Part shown: positions 7,239 through 16,109 of the stretch, piece after piece
Layout: each line of letters opens with the position of its first letter
Numbering within the stretch: position 1 is the stretch's first letter
Source of the DNA: Streptomyces sp. TP-A0874
GTDB lineage: Bacteria; Actinomycetota; Actinomycetes; Streptomycetales; Streptomycetaceae
Assembly: GCF_001748085.1 (NCBI RefSeq)
Contig: NZ_BBZK01000007.1
Span: 248,001-312,000, forward strand
Reading direction: 5' to 3'
Length of the DNA stretch: 64,000 bases
Notes under the pieces: generated by a model
What the model saw: only the letters and a program-made list of their open reading frames with translations
What the model was told of the DNA's origin: nothing
Database searches by the model: none
Position numbers and translations under genes: made by a program

Positions 7239-9683
7239 ATGAGCAGCCTTTTCGATGACGGTTTCCTGGCGGACCTCGGGCCTGCGGACGAGCCGCCGCC
7301 CCCGGAGGAGCACGGTCCGGAGGAGGTCCCCGACGACCTCTTCGAGGGCCGCTTCGACGGCTCCGCCCCCTACGAGGCGTACTACCGGGACGGCGCCCCC
7401 CGGCCCGTGATCGACCCCGCCGCGCTGCTGGAGGGGTTGAACGACCGGCAGCGGGCCGCGGTCGTGCACACCGGCTCCCCGCTGCTCATCGTCGCCGGCG
7501 CCGGTTCGGGCAAGACCCGGGTGCTCACCCACCGGATCGCCCACCTGCTCGGCGCCCGCGGGGTGCACCCCGGCTCGGTCCTGGCGATCACCTTCACCAA
7601 CAAGGCGGCCGGGGAGATGAAGGAGCGGGTCGAGGAGCTGGTCGGCCCCCGCGCCGGGGCCATGTGGGTCTCGACCTTCCACAGCGCCTGCGTCCGGATC
7701 CTGCGGCGGGAGAGCAAGCACCTCGGCTTCACCTCCAGCTTCTCCATCTACGACGCGGCCGACTCCAAGCGGCTGATGGCGCTGGTCTGCCGCGATCTCG
7801 ACCTGGACCCCAAGCGCTTCCCGCCGAAGTCCTTCACCGCGAAGGTGTCGAACCTCAAGAACGAGCTGATCGACGAGGAGACCTTCGCCGCGCAGGCCGC
7901 CGCGGGCGGCTCCGAGGCCGGCGGCGGGTTCGACCGGACCCTCGCCGAGGCCTACTCGATGTACCAGTCCCGGCTGCGCGAGGCCAACGCCCTGGACTTC
8001 GACGACATCATCATGACCACCGTCAACCTGCTCCAGGCCTTCCCGGACATCGCCCAGCACTACCGCCGGCGCTTCCGGCACGTCCTGGTCGACGAGTACC
8101 AGGACACCAACCACGCCCAGTACACGCTGGTCAGGGAGCTGGTGGGAGCGGGCGAGGAGCGGGCCGAGCTGTGCGTGGTCGGCGACGCCGACCAGTCGAT
8201 CTACGCCTTCCGCGGCGCCACCATCCGCAACATCCTCCAGTTCGAGGAGGACTACCCGGACGCCACCACCATCCTGCTGGAGCAGAACTACCGCTCCACC
8301 CAGACGATCCTCAGCGCCGCCAACGCCGTCATCGAGCGGAACGAGAACCGCCGGCCGAAGAACCTGTGGACGGAGGCCGGCGCCGGTTCCACGATCACCG
8401 GCTACGTGGCCGACACCGAACACGACGAGGCGCAGTTCGTCGCCGAGGAGATCGACCGGCTGGGCGACGCAGGGCAGGCCCGCGCCGGGGACATCGCCGT
8501 CTTCTACCGGACCAACGCGCAGTCCCGGGTCTTCGAAGAGGTCTTCATCCGCGTCGGACTGCCGTACAAGGTCGTCGGCGGGGTGCGCTTCTACGAGCGC
8601 AGGGAGGTCCGGGACGTCCTGGCCTACCTGCGCGTCCTGTCCAACCCCGAGGACAGTGTGCCGCTGCGCCGCATCCTCAACGTGCCCAAGCGCGGTATCG
8701 GAGAGCGGGCGGAGGCGATGCTGGACGCGCTCTCCCAGCGGGAGAAGATCACCTTCCCGCAGGCGCTGCGCCGGGTCGACGAGGCCTACGGCATGGCGGC
8801 GCGCTCGGCCAACGCGGTCAAGCGGTTCAACGCGCTGATGGAGGAGTTGCGGACGGTGGTGGAGTCGGGGGCCGGCCCGGCGACCGTGCTGGAGGCGGTG
8901 CTGGAGCGCACCGGCTACCTCGCCGAGCTGCAGTCCTCCGACGACCCGCAGGACGAGACCCGGGTGGAGAACCTCCAGGAACTGGCGGCGGTGGCGCTCG
9001 AGTACGAGCAGGACCGCGGCGAGGACGAACCGGGCACCCTCGCCGACTTCCTGGAACAGGTTGCGCTGGTCGCCGACTCCGACCAGATCCCCGAGGACGC
9101 CGGAGGCGAGGACGACCCGGGCGTCATCACCCTGATGACCCTGCACACCGCCAAGGGGCTGGAGTTCCCGGTGGTCTTCCTGACCGGCATGGAGGACGGC
9201 GTCTTCCCGCACCAGCGCGCCCTGGGGCAGACCAAGGAGCTGGAGGAGGAGCGGCGGCTGGCGTACGTCGGCATCACCCGCGCCCGGGAGCGGCTCTACC
9301 TCACCCGTGCCTCCCTGCGCAGCGCCTGGGGACAGCCCTCGTACAACCCGCCCTCGCGTTTCCTGGAGGAGATCCCGGACGCTTACGTGGACTGGCGCCG
9401 AACCGGCCAGACCGGACCGGCGGCGGGCGGTTGGGGAACGACCTCCGCCGCGCTGTCCACCAGCCGCTCCAAGGCCGGGCCGAGCGGGTTCGCGACCCGC
9501 AAGGCCCAGGAACGGCCGGTGGTGAGCCTGCTGCCCGGAGACCGGGTCACCCACGACCAGTTCGGGCTCGGCACCGTGGTCTCGGTCAGCGGCGGCGGCC
9601 AGAACGCCAAGGCGACGATCGACTTCGGCGGTGAGAAGCCCAAGGTGCTGCTGCTCCGCTACGCGCCGGTGGAGAAGCTCTGA
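7239..9683 (+). CDS. pcrA: UvrD/PcrA-type ATP-dependent DNA helicase
   Basis: An 814-aa superfamily 1A 3'-5' helicase acting in DNA repair and replication restart. Walker A is GAGSGKT at about 87-93 (Lys92). Motif II is VDEYQDTN, motif III is VVGDADQSIYAFRGA, motif IV is QNYRST, motif V is LMTLHTAKGLEF and motif VI is YVGITRARERLYL, all in the canonical order. A C-terminal Tudor-like domain of about 55 residues (LLPGDRVTHDQFGLGTV) is typical of PcrA and binds RNA polymerase in homologues. A TAGACT -10-like box at 7224-7229 ends 9 nt before the ATG, giving a very short leader. The first ~70 residues are an acidic extension common in actinobacteria. Confidence 0.96.
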   Translation: MSSLFDDGFLADLGPADEPPPPEEHGPEEVPDDLFEGRFDGSAPYEAYYRDGAPRPVIDPAALLEGLNDRQRAAVVHTGSPLLIVAGAGSGKTRVLTHRIAHLLGARGVHPGSVLAITFTNKAAGEMKERVEELVGPRAGAMWVSTFHSACVRILRRESKHLGFTSSFSIYDAADSKRLMALVCRDLDLDPKRFPPKSFTAKVSNLKNELIDEETFAAQAAAGGSEAGGGFDRTLAEAYSMYQSRLREANALDFDDIIMTTVNLLQAFPDIAQHYRRRFRHVLVDEYQDTNHAQYTLVRELVGAGEERAELCVVGDADQSIYAFRGATIRNILQFEEDYPDATTILLEQNYRSTQTILSAANAVIERNENRRPKNLWTEAGAGSTITGYVADTEHDEAQFVAEEIDRLGDAGQARAGDIAVFYRTNAQSRVFEEVFIRVGLPYKVVGGVRFYERREVRDVLAYLRVLSNPEDSVPLRRILNVPKRGIGERAEAMLDALSQREKITFPQALRRVDEAYGMAARSANAVKRFNALMEELRTVVESGAGPATVLEAVLERTGYLAELQSSDDPQDETRVENLQELAAVALEYEQDRGEDEPGTLADFLEQVALVADSDQIPEDAGGEDDPGVITLMTLHTAKGLEFPVVFLTGMEDGVFPHQRALGQTKELEEERRLAYVGITRARERLYLTRASLRSAWGQPSYNPPSRFLEEIPDAYVDWRRTGQTGPAAGGWGTTSAALSTSRSKAGPSGFATRKAQERPVVSLLPGDRVTHDQFGLGTVVSVSGGGQNAKATIDFGGEKPKVLLLRYAPVEKL

Positions 9684-9723
9684 GGGATCCGCGCCAGGCC
9701 GGTGTCCGAGCAGAGGTGGCGAT

Positions 9724-9749
9724 GCCCGCCGCGCGGTGCCGCGGCGGGC
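9724..9749. terminator. hairpin between convergent pcrA and M23 genes
   Basis: GCCCGCCGC (9724-9732) pairs with GCGGCGGGC (9741-9749) around an 8-nt G/C loop. It lies 41 nt after the pcrA stop and 8 nt beyond the stop of the convergent peptidase gene, so it can serve both strands. No T-tract follows, as is common in high-G+C actinobacteria. Confidence 0.7.
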
Positions 9750-9756
9750 GGTGGCC

Positions 9757-11679
9757 TCAGGTCGGTTCCAGGCCGTGGCTGCGGAGCCAGGCCAGCGGGT
9801 CGATGGCGGCGCCGCCGCCGGGGTGCACCTCGAAGTGCAGGTGCGGACCGGTGGAGTTGCCGGAACTCCCCGAGTAGGCGATGACGTCGCCGGCCTTCAC
9901 CGAACCGGACCGGATCTTGGTGCTGCTGAGATGGCAGTACCAGGTCTCGGTACCGTCCGGAGAGGTGACGATGGCCATGTTGCCGTAGGACGGGTGGTAC
10001 TGGGTGCGGACGGTGCCGTCGGTGGCGGCCATCACCTGGGTGCCGTAGTTGACCGGGAAGTCGATCCCGGTGTGCACGGACATCCAGTTGACGCCGGCCT
10101 GCCCGTAGGTGGCGCTCAGTCCGTGCTGGGCGACCGGGAGCCAGAACTTCGGGCGGAGCGCCTCCTTGCGGGCGGCCTCGGCAGCCTTGCGCTTCCGTTC
10201 CTCCGCCTGCCGCTCCCTCAGGTCGATGCGCTTCTGCGCCCGGCTGGCCCGCTCTCCGAAGTCACCGGCGTCCTCGGCGACCGTTGCCAGCTGGGTGTCC
10301 AGCCTGCTGTTGGCGGCCTTCACCTCGGCGGCGTTGTCAGCGGTGGCCTGTACCTTGCTCGAGTCGTCCTTCTCGTTGCCGGCTCCGCTCACGGAGGCGG
10401 CCGCGATGCCCGCCACACCCATCACGGCGACGGACGGCACGGCGACGGTGAGGAGCGCTGAGCGCTTGGCGGGGGAGCGGCGCCTGCCACGGCCGGCGCC
10501 GCGGGGGGAGACGACGGAGTGCGAGAGGGTCGAGGACGGCTCGGTGCCATCGCTGTCAGCGAGGTCGGAGGAGGGGTTGGCGAAGTAGGCGGCGGCGGAG
10601 TTCCGCCGCTCGGCGGACTCGTGGTCCTGGTACGCCGCTTCCGGATCGTCTTCTTCGGCTCCCTCGTGACGGCCGCTGTCCGGGGCATGGTCCAGGCCGT
10701 GGCTCTGCTGAGGCGGGATGAACTCGGCTCCGTAGCCGGTGCGGTAGCCGGTTTCCGCGTCGGGGCCGGGTACGGCCCCGGGCTCCGGCTCGAATCCCTC
10801 GGCGGAGCCGCTGGGGGCGGCCATCTCGGGCTGTGCCTCGAAGACGGCCGTGGGATCCGGTTCGGCCGCCGGGTCCTGCCGGGCGGATCGGCCGGTGGGC
10901 GTGGCCCACTCGGTGGTGTCGTACTGCGCGGTGGTGTCGTACTGCGCGGTGCTTTCGAACCCGCTGCCGCCGTACTGAGCCGTGGCGTCGAACCCGGCGT
11001 GGGTGTGTTCGGCTCCCGTGGCCTCGTACTGCCCCGCCGTCTGCCAGTCGGAGCCCTCGTACGGGCTCTGGGCGGTGCCGTACGGATCCGCCGTCCCCCA
11101 GCCGGTGGTGTCCCACTGACCGGTCTGGTCCGCTCCGGCCTGCTCCGGGTAGCCCAGCCAGGCCTGCTGCTCGGCCCCGGCCCACAGCGTCTGGTCGTAT
11201 CCGCCGGTGTCCTGTGCCCCTGTGCCGTAGCCGTGCTGGACGTAGCCGGCGACCTCATGGGCCGGCTGCGGGAAGTCCTGGCCGCCCAAGGGGTCGAAGC
11301 CCGTGCCCCACCCGGTGGTGGGCTGCTGGCCGTCCATGCCTTGCCCGAGCGTGCCGTAGCCCGCGGTGCCGTAGCCGGTGGTGTCGTAGCCCTGGCCGAG
11401 GTGGTCGGTGCCGGTTCCGGCGGGCATCTGGCCGAAGAGCGGATCGCCGACTCCGTAGGCGGTGGCCAGGTTGTCGTAACCGCTGGTCTCGTAGCCGCCG
11501 GCGGAGTAGCCGCCGTGGTCCTGGTGACCGTATGGCGCCGTCTGCTGGTCGTAGGCCCCGTAGCCGCCGTACACGTCATAGCCGGCGTACTGGCCGCCGT
11601 ACTGGGAATGCTGACCGTATGAGGCGTCAGTAGCGGGGTCCGCCGGGGTGGGGGTCCCGGACGGATGACGGTCGTTCAC
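9757..11679 (-). CDS. M23 family peptidoglycan endopeptidase with Tyr/Gly/Gln-rich N-terminus
   Basis: A 640-aa envelope hydrolase. Residues 1 to about 390 are Tyr/Gly/Gln/Asp-rich with many YG and TAQYD-like repeats. A basic stretch and a transmembrane helix (LLTVAVPSVAVMGVAGIAAA) follow at about 415-440. After that come a coiled coil of about 80 residues rich in Arg/Glu/Ala and a C-terminal LytM/M23 domain. Zinc ligands are His536 and Asp540 (HTGIDF) and the HLH at 613-615. Such enzymes cut peptide cross-links in the wall during growth or division. The GTG at 11679 was chosen (GTG-AAC-GAC); GTG at 11682 is equally possible. A purine-rich AAAGAGAAG lies just upstream. Confidence 0.9.
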   Translation of the reverse strand: MNDRHPSGTPTPADPATDASYGQHSQYGGQYAGYDVYGGYGAYDQQTAPYGHQDHGGYSAGGYETSGYDNLATAYGVGDPLFGQMPAGTGTDHLGQGYDTTGYGTAGYGTLGQGMDGQQPTTGWGTGFDPLGGQDFPQPAHEVAGYVQHGYGTGAQDTGGYDQTLWAGAEQQAWLGYPEQAGADQTGQWDTTGWGTADPYGTAQSPYEGSDWQTAGQYEATGAEHTHAGFDATAQYGGSGFESTAQYDTTAQYDTTEWATPTGRSARQDPAAEPDPTAVFEAQPEMAAPSGSAEGFEPEPGAVPGPDAETGYRTGYGAEFIPPQQSHGLDHAPDSGRHEGAEEDDPEAAYQDHESAERRNSAAAYFANPSSDLADSDGTEPSSTLSHSVVSPRGAGRGRRRSPAKRSALLTVAVPSVAVMGVAGIAAASVSGAGNEKDDSSKVQATADNAAEVKAANSRLDTQLATVAEDAGDFGERASRAQKRIDLRERQAEERKRKAAEAARKEALRPKFWLPVAQHGLSATYGQAGVNWMSVHTGIDFPVNYGTQVMAATDGTVRTQYHPSYGNMAIVTSPDGTETWYCHLSSTKIRSGSVKAGDVIAYSGSSGNSTGPHLHFEVHPGGGAAIDPLAWLRSHGLEPT

Positions 11680-11724
11680 CACCAACTTCTCTTTCGCCTC
11701 GACAGCAGGAGAATTAGCGGCGAC

Positions 11725-11740
11725 TGTACCCGGCGGTACA
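11725..11740. promoter_or_regulatory. inverted repeat TGTACC-N4-GGTACA upstream of the M23 gene
   Basis: A perfect 6-bp inverted repeat with a 4-bp spacer lies about 46-61 bp upstream of the peptidase start. It could be an operator or a small hairpin in the leader. No factor can be named from sequence. Confidence 0.35.
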
Positions 11741-12274
11741 CGCGGCCGACAATCTACGGCTCGTTTTACCGCCCGCCGAGAACGGGCATTTGGCTGCCTA
11801 TCGGCGGAGTGCGGACGAGGGTTTGACTTTGCGTTCGATCGGTGTTCGAAGGTGTGGGTTGTTGTCGTGGCCCCCATCGACGCGCGGTGACGGTCGCGGC
11901 GCGCCGCCTCACTGTCCGAAGCGTCCGAACGCCTCCGGATATGTAACGCCTCTCCGTCGCTGACGCCGCGCGCTTCCAGGGACACCGTGCTCTCTCCACA
12001 GTGCGGTGCGCTTTCCGCCGCGGAACCCGCGCGGGACCGGCGGGGCCGCTGCCGTGTCCCGACGTACCGTCCGCCTCGCGCGTCTTCCGAGGAGAGGCCC
12101 GTCAGGTGTCGGCGGCCGTGGTGGGCCACCGCCGCCCCGTGTGATTTCCCCCTCTGTGGCACCGGGTATCTGCCGGGTGCGGAAGGAGGGAGATAACGTT
12201 CGTTCACCGCCCTTGGCCGCCTCCGGCGGCGCGGGGCCCCAGACCGGTGGCGGCAGTCGTACATGGAGGCAGTG
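11741..12274. other. divergent control region between the M23 gene and icmB
   Basis: With the repeat above, about 595 bp separates the divergent peptidase and mutase genes. It has more A/T near 11760-11860 than its surroundings, consistent with promoters. I looked for a ydaO (cyclic di-AMP) riboswitch, which often precedes actinobacterial wall hydrolase genes, and did not find its conserved core. GGAGG at 12265-12269 is the ribosome site for icmB. Confidence 0.4.
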
Positions 12275-12685
12275 ATGGGTGTGTCGGGTCCGATCCGCGT
12301 CGTGGTGGCCAAGCCGGGGCTCGACGGCCATGACCGCGGGGTCAAGGTCATCGCCCGGGCGCTGCGCGACGCCGGCATGGAGGTCATCTACACCGGCCTC
12401 CACCAGACTCCCGAGCAGATCGTCGACACCGCGATCCAGGAGGACGCCGACGCGGTCGGCCTCTCCATCCTCTCCGGTGCCCACAACACGCTGTTCGCGG
12501 CGGTGCTGGAACTCCTGAAGGAACGGGAGGCCGAGGACATCAAGGTCTTCGGCGGCGGCATCATCCCCGACGAGGACATCGCCCCGCTCAAGCACCTCGG
12601 GGTGGCCGAGATCTTCACCCCCGGGACGCCGACCAGCGCCGTCGTCGACTGGGTGCGGGCCAACGTGCGGCAGCTCGCCGCCTGA
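12275..12685 (+). CDS. icmB: cobalamin-binding small subunit, isobutyryl-CoA mutase type
   Basis: A 136-aa stand-alone B12-binding domain. The signature DGHDRG near residues 16-21 supplies the lower axial His ligand of cobalamin. It is followed by the conserved [11 protein letters not shown] and GGGIIPDED loops of mutase small domains. Stand-alone subunits of this length pair with a separate large subunit to interconvert isobutyryl-CoA and n-butyryl-CoA, which supplies polyketide and branched-chain metabolism. The large subunit is not in this window. An alternative is the B12 subunit of a related acyl-CoA mutase. The ATG at 12275 has GGAGG 5 nt upstream; an in-frame ATG at 12263 would put that ribosome site inside the gene. 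Confidence 0.85.
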   Translation: MGVSGPIRVVVAKPGLDGHDRGVKVIARALRDAGMEVIYTGLHQTPEQIVDTAIQEDADAVGLSILSGAHNTLFAAVLELLKEREAEDIKVFGGGIIPDEDIAPLKHLGVAEIFTPGTPTSAVVDWVRANVRQLAA

Positions 12686-12715
12686 GGTCGCCGTCGATCC
12701 GCTGCCCGGCCCGGC

Positions 12716-12747
12716 CCCGCCCCCTCCCGGGATCGCTGCGGGGCGGG
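12716..12747. terminator. hairpin between convergent icmB and ABC permease genes
   Basis: CCCGCCCC (12716-12723) pairs with GGGGCGGG (12740-12747) around a 16-nt loop, about 30 nt past the icmB stop and 44 nt beyond the convergent permease stop. It is a plausible two-way terminator. Confidence 0.5.
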
Positions 12748-12791
12748 AAGGCTGCGGAAGACGACGGCCGACGCACTCCGCTCCGGAGCCT

Positions 12792-13691
12792 TCAGGAGCG
12801 CACCCGGTGGCGGAAGTTCCGTAGGCCCAGGCCGAGGAAGAGCACGCAGAAGGCCAGCAGTACCGGGTAGACGACGTACAGCGGCAGATGGGAGAGGTCG
12901 GTGAAGCCGGCCCGCATACCCTCGCTGATGTAGATCAGCGGGTTGGCCAGGACGAGCACCTGGAGCCAGTGGAACCCGCCGATGTGCACGGAGGAGAGCT
13001 TGGTCCACTGGTAGTAGGTGCCGCCGAGGAAGACGATCGGCAGTACCACGAACCCGAACATGACGCCGATGTTGCGGGGGTTGAACGTCGTGCCGAGCAG
13101 CAGGCCCAGCGAGGTCATGGCGATGCAGGCCAGCGGGATCAGGGTCACCACGATCCACCAGTGGATGCTCAGCTTCGGCTCCACCCCGGAGGCGTGCACC
13201 ACGGAGGCGATCGGCAGCACGATCACGGCCGAGATCAGGCCCTGGGTCGCGCCGGACAGCACCCGGGCCAGCGCCACCAGCCAGATGGGGCAGGGGGCCT
13301 GCACCCGGTCCTCGATCTCCCGGGTGTAGCCGAACTCCTGGGACATCTGGATGGCCACCGACTGGATCCCCTGGAACATGATGGCGACCGAGACCACCCC
13401 CGGCACCAGCACGGTGGCGAACGCCGACTCCCCGGCCTTGCCGCCGCCGGAGCCGATGCCCTGCCCGATGGTGGGGAAGACGTAGAGGAAGACGAAGACC
13501 AGCAGGAACGGCTGCATGAGGGTGCGCCCGACGAACTCGCCGAAGTTCTTCTTCAGCACCGTGAGGTCCCGGCGGACGAGGGCGGCCAGCGCGATCCGGC
13601 TGGCCGCCGCAGCGGACCGCGCCGGCACCACGCTGGTACGCCGCTCCCGCGGGACGGCGCTGGGCGTCGAGGCCCCTGATGCGGTCGTCAC
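12792..13691 (-). CDS. ABC-2 type exporter permease
   Basis: A 299-aa membrane component of a drug- or lipid-exporting ABC transporter. After about 45 cytoplasmic residues come six hydrophobic segments. The ABC-2 signature region (GTTFNPRNIGVMFGF then LGGTYYQWTKLS) is near residues 200-240, as in DrrB-type permeases. The GTG at 13691 overlaps the stop of the ATP-binding gene by 4 nt (GTGA), so the two are translated together. A much longer open frame that runs upstream is only the antisense-phase shadow of the ATPase gene. The substrate is unknown. Confidence 0.88.
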   Translation of the reverse strand: MTTASGASTPSAVPRERRTSVVPARSAAAASRIALAALVRRDLTVLKKNFGEFVGRTLMQPFLLVFVFLYVFPTIGQGIGSGGGKAGESAFATVLVPGVVSVAIMFQGIQSVAIQMSQEFGYTREIEDRVQAPCPIWLVALARVLSGATQGLISAVIVLPIASVVHASGVEPKLSIHWWIVVTLIPLACIAMTSLGLLLGTTFNPRNIGVMFGFVVLPIVFLGGTYYQWTKLSSVHIGGFHWLQVLVLANPLIYISEGMRAGFTDLSHLPLYVVYPVLLAFCVLFLGLGLRNFRHRVRS

Positions 13692-14731
13692 TCCCGCAGC
13701 TCCTTTCCGGTGAGGTTGATGAAGACCGTCTCCAGCGTGCTCTCGGTGAGGGAGAGGTCGACGAGGTCGAAGCCGCCCGACTCGGCGCTGGTCACCACCC
13801 GGGGCAGCAGCCGGTTGTTCCCCTTGACCTGGAGCTCGACGCCCCCGTCCACCTGGCGGGTGCGCACCACGTCGGTGACGTCGCGGCGCAGGCGCTGCTC
13901 CAGTTCCTCCGGGTCGCCGTTGGTCGCGACCGTGACGATGGTGTCCGCGCCCAGGCTCTGCTTGAGCGTGGTGGGTGTGCCCAGGGCGAGGATCCGGCCG
14001 TGGTCGATGATCGCCACCCGGTCGCAGAGCCGGTCGGCCTCCTCCATGTTGTGGGTGGTCAGCAGGATGGTCTGGCCGCTCGCGGTCAGCCGGTCGAGCA
14101 TCTCCCAGAGCGCCAGCCGGCTCTGCGGGTCCAGACCGGCCGTCGGTTCGTCCAGGAAGAGCACCGCGGGGCGGTGGAAGACCGCGCGGGCCACCATCAG
14201 GCGCTGGGCCATTCCGCCGGAGAGGTCGAAGACCGAGGCGTCCTTCCAGCGGGAGAGCCGGAACTTCTCCAGGAGTTCGTCGGCCCGCTCCCGGGAGGGG
14301 CGGCGCGGCACCCCGAACAGGAGCCCGTGGAAGTAGAGGTTCTCCCAGACGGTGAGCGAGCGGTCCAGGGTGTTCTGCTGGGTGACGACCGAGATGACCT
14401 GCTTGACCAGGGTGGACTGGTCGATCACGTCGATGTCGCCGATGCGTGCGGAGCCCGAGGTGGGCACCACCCGGGTGGTCAGCATCCCGACCGTGGTGGT
14501 CTTCCCCGCGCCGTTGGGGCCGAGCAGCCCGAACAGCTCGCCCTGGCGAACTTCGAGGTCGACGCCGTCCACGGCGGCGGAGTCCGCCCGGGGGTAGACC
14601 TTCGTCAGCCCGTCCGCCCGGATGACGGTCTGGGCCTGCTCGGGATCGGAGTTCCCCCGCTGTTCGGCGCGGGCTCCGCGGACCCCCGGGGTGGCGCGCG
14701 ATGGGACACCGTCGGATCCGGGTGTCGCCAT
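13688..14731 (-). CDS. ABC transporter ATP-binding protein, DrrA type
   Basis: A 347-aa ATPase that powers the permease encoded directly downstream. Walker A is GPNGAGKTT, the Q loop is VVTQQNTL, the ABC signature is DLSGGMAQRL, Walker B is VLFLDEPTAGLD and the switch His is in LTTHNMEEAD. The roughly 100-residue C-terminal extension after the nucleotide-binding domain (ending LTGKELRE) is typical of antibiotic-resistance exporters. Two tandem leaders CTAGGAGATG and CTAGGAGATC each put an AGGAG before an ATG, at 14746 and 14731. I chose 14731, the start nearest the domain, but both are feasible. Confidence 0.9.
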   Translation of the reverse strand: MATPGSDGVPSRATPGVRGARAEQRGNSDPEQAQTVIRADGLTKVYPRADSAAVDGVDLEVRQGELFGLLGPNGAGKTTTVGMLTTRVVPTSGSARIGDIDVIDQSTLVKQVISVVTQQNTLDRSLTVWENLYFHGLLFGVPRRPSRERADELLEKFRLSRWKDASVFDLSGGMAQRLMVARAVFHRPAVLFLDEPTAGLDPQSRLALWEMLDRLTASGQTILLTTHNMEEADRLCDRVAIIDHGRILALGTPTTLKQSLGADTIVTVATNGDPEELEQRLRRDVTDVVRTRQVDGGVELQVKGNNRLLPRVVTSAESGGFDLVDLSLTESTLETVFINLTGKELRE

Positions 14732-15101
14732 CAGATCTCCTAGCATCTCCTAGCAAGGGGGCCACCGGTTCCGCCGGTGTGGACGTCGCTTGTGAAGACT
14801 GCTCTGACCGCGGCGCCGCCGGCCGGACCCGGCTTTCCGGCGACCGGTCGCATGGTGCGCGGCGCCGTGCCCGCGGTCCGTCTGTCCGCCCATCGTCCGG
14901 CCGGTCCACGGGCCCCGCAACTCGCGGTGGGCCCAACGACTGCCTCGTTGATCGTGGGCGGCCGGGGCACGGGTGTCGAGCGCCGGTGAGCAGGGGCGGC
15001 CGCGCAGTGTGGGATCCTTCGTCGCTCGGTCGCAGGTCCTATCATCGGCCTCATAGATGTTGAAATTGAAACATTCCTTTGTCGAGTGGGAGGGCACAGC
15101 G
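14732..15101. other. divergent region between the ABC exporter and pirin genes
   Basis: 370 bp that must carry promoters for both directions. It contains the duplicated AGGAG leader of the ATPase gene and, near the other end, the inverted repeat at 15057-15074. No RNA gene or hidden coding region was seen. Confidence 0.4.
15057..15074. promoter_or_regulatory. inverted repeat ATGTT-N8-AACAT upstream of the pirin gene
   Basis: An 18-bp A/T-rich palindrome in otherwise G/C-rich DNA, 28 bp before the pirin start. A CATAGAT box overlaps its left side. Size and composition fit a MarR-type operator, which often controls pirins, but no regulator gene is adjacent. Confidence 0.35.
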
Positions 15102-16109
15102 GTGAGCAACACGGAGACGCACCCCGCCGAGCTGCGGTGCGGTTCGGCCGAGGACGAAGCGCCCGCCGCCGGTGTGGAGGTCCTCACCGCCCGGAACGTC
15201 CCGCTCGGCGGCCCGCGGGCGATGAGGGTGCGGCGCACCCTGCCCCAGCGGGCCCGGACGATGATCGGTGCCTGGTGCTTCGCCGACCACTACGGCCCCG
15301 ACGATGTCGCCGCGACGGGTGGGATGGACGTCGCCCCGCACCCGCACATCGGCCTGCAGACGGTCAGCTGGCTGTTCACCGGAGAGATCGAGCACCGCGA
15401 CAGCCTGGGCAGTCACGCCTTCGTCCGGCCGGGGGAGCTCAACCTCATGACGGGTGGCCGCGGTATCAGCCACTCCGAGGTGTCCACTCCAGACACCACG
15501 GTGCTGCACGGCGTTCAGCTCTGGGTGGTGCTCCCCGCGGAGCACCGCGACACCGCCCCGGACTTCCGGCACCATGTGCCCGGCCGGGTGGCCCTGGACG
15601 GCGGGGAGGTCCGTGTCTTCCTCGGCTCGCTGGCCGGGGAAACCTCGCCGGTCCGCACCTTCACGCCCCTACTGGGCGCCGAGGTGGCCGTGGCGCCCGG
15701 TGGCACCGTGGTCCTCGACGTCGATCCCGGCTTCGAACACGGAGTCCTCGTCGACAGCGGTGACGTACGCGTCGACGGCACACCGGTACGGCCGGCCGAA
15801 CTGGGCTACCTCGCCCCGGGGCGAGGGGCGCTCACCCTGGCCAACGGTGCGAGCGAGCCCGCACGCCTGGTGCTGCTGGGCGGACCTCCCTTCGAGGAGG
15901 AGATCATCATGTGGTGGAACTTCATCGGGCGCACCCACGAGGAGATCGTCCGCGCCCGGGAGGACTGGCAGAGCGCGGCGGAGCGCTTCGGCCGGGTCGA
16001 GGGCTATGAGGGAGACCGCCTCCCGGCGCCGATCCTCCCGGGCGTCACCCTGTCTCCCCGGGCAAACCCCCCGGCTGGCATCGGCCGGGACGGGCGGAGT
16101 CCCCGCTGA
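15102..16109 (+). CDS. pirin family protein
   Basis: A 335-aa double-cupin protein. The N-terminal cupin holds the metal ligands in the pirin pattern: HPHIGLQTVSWLFTGEIEHRDSLG with a following SEVS and LHGVQLWVVLP. The C-terminal domain has the conserved PFEEEIIMWWNFIGR. Pirins bind iron; some are quercetinases and others act in stress responses, so the substrate cannot be assigned. The GTG at 15102 has GGGAGGG 7 nt upstream. An upstream in-frame ATG at 15057 coincides with the palindrome and is less likely. Confidence 0.9.
   Translation: MSNTETHPAELRCGSAEDEAPAAGVEVLTARNVPLGGPRAMRVRRTLPQRARTMIGAWCFADHYGPDDVAATGGMDVAPHPHIGLQTVSWLFTGEIEHRDSLGSHAFVRPGELNLMTGGRGISHSEVSTPDTTVLHGVQLWVVLPAEHRDTAPDFRHHVPGRVALDGGEVRVFLGSLAGETSPVRTFTPLLGAEVAVAPGGTVVLDVDPGFEHGVLVDSGDVRVDGTPVRPAELGYLAPGRGALTLANGASEPARLVLLGGPPFEEEIIMWWNFIGRTHEEIVRAREDWQSAAERFGRVEGYEGDRLPAPILPGVTLSPRANPPAGIGRDGRSPR

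Noticed and set aside
11680..12274. ydaO cyclic di-AMP riboswitch before the M23 peptidase
   Set aside because: The conserved core elements of that riboswitch could not be found on the minus strand.
12792..14936. A 714-aa fused ABC protein on the minus strand
   Set aside because: Only the permease part (from 13691) is real; the first 400 residues are the wrong phase of the ATP-binding gene.
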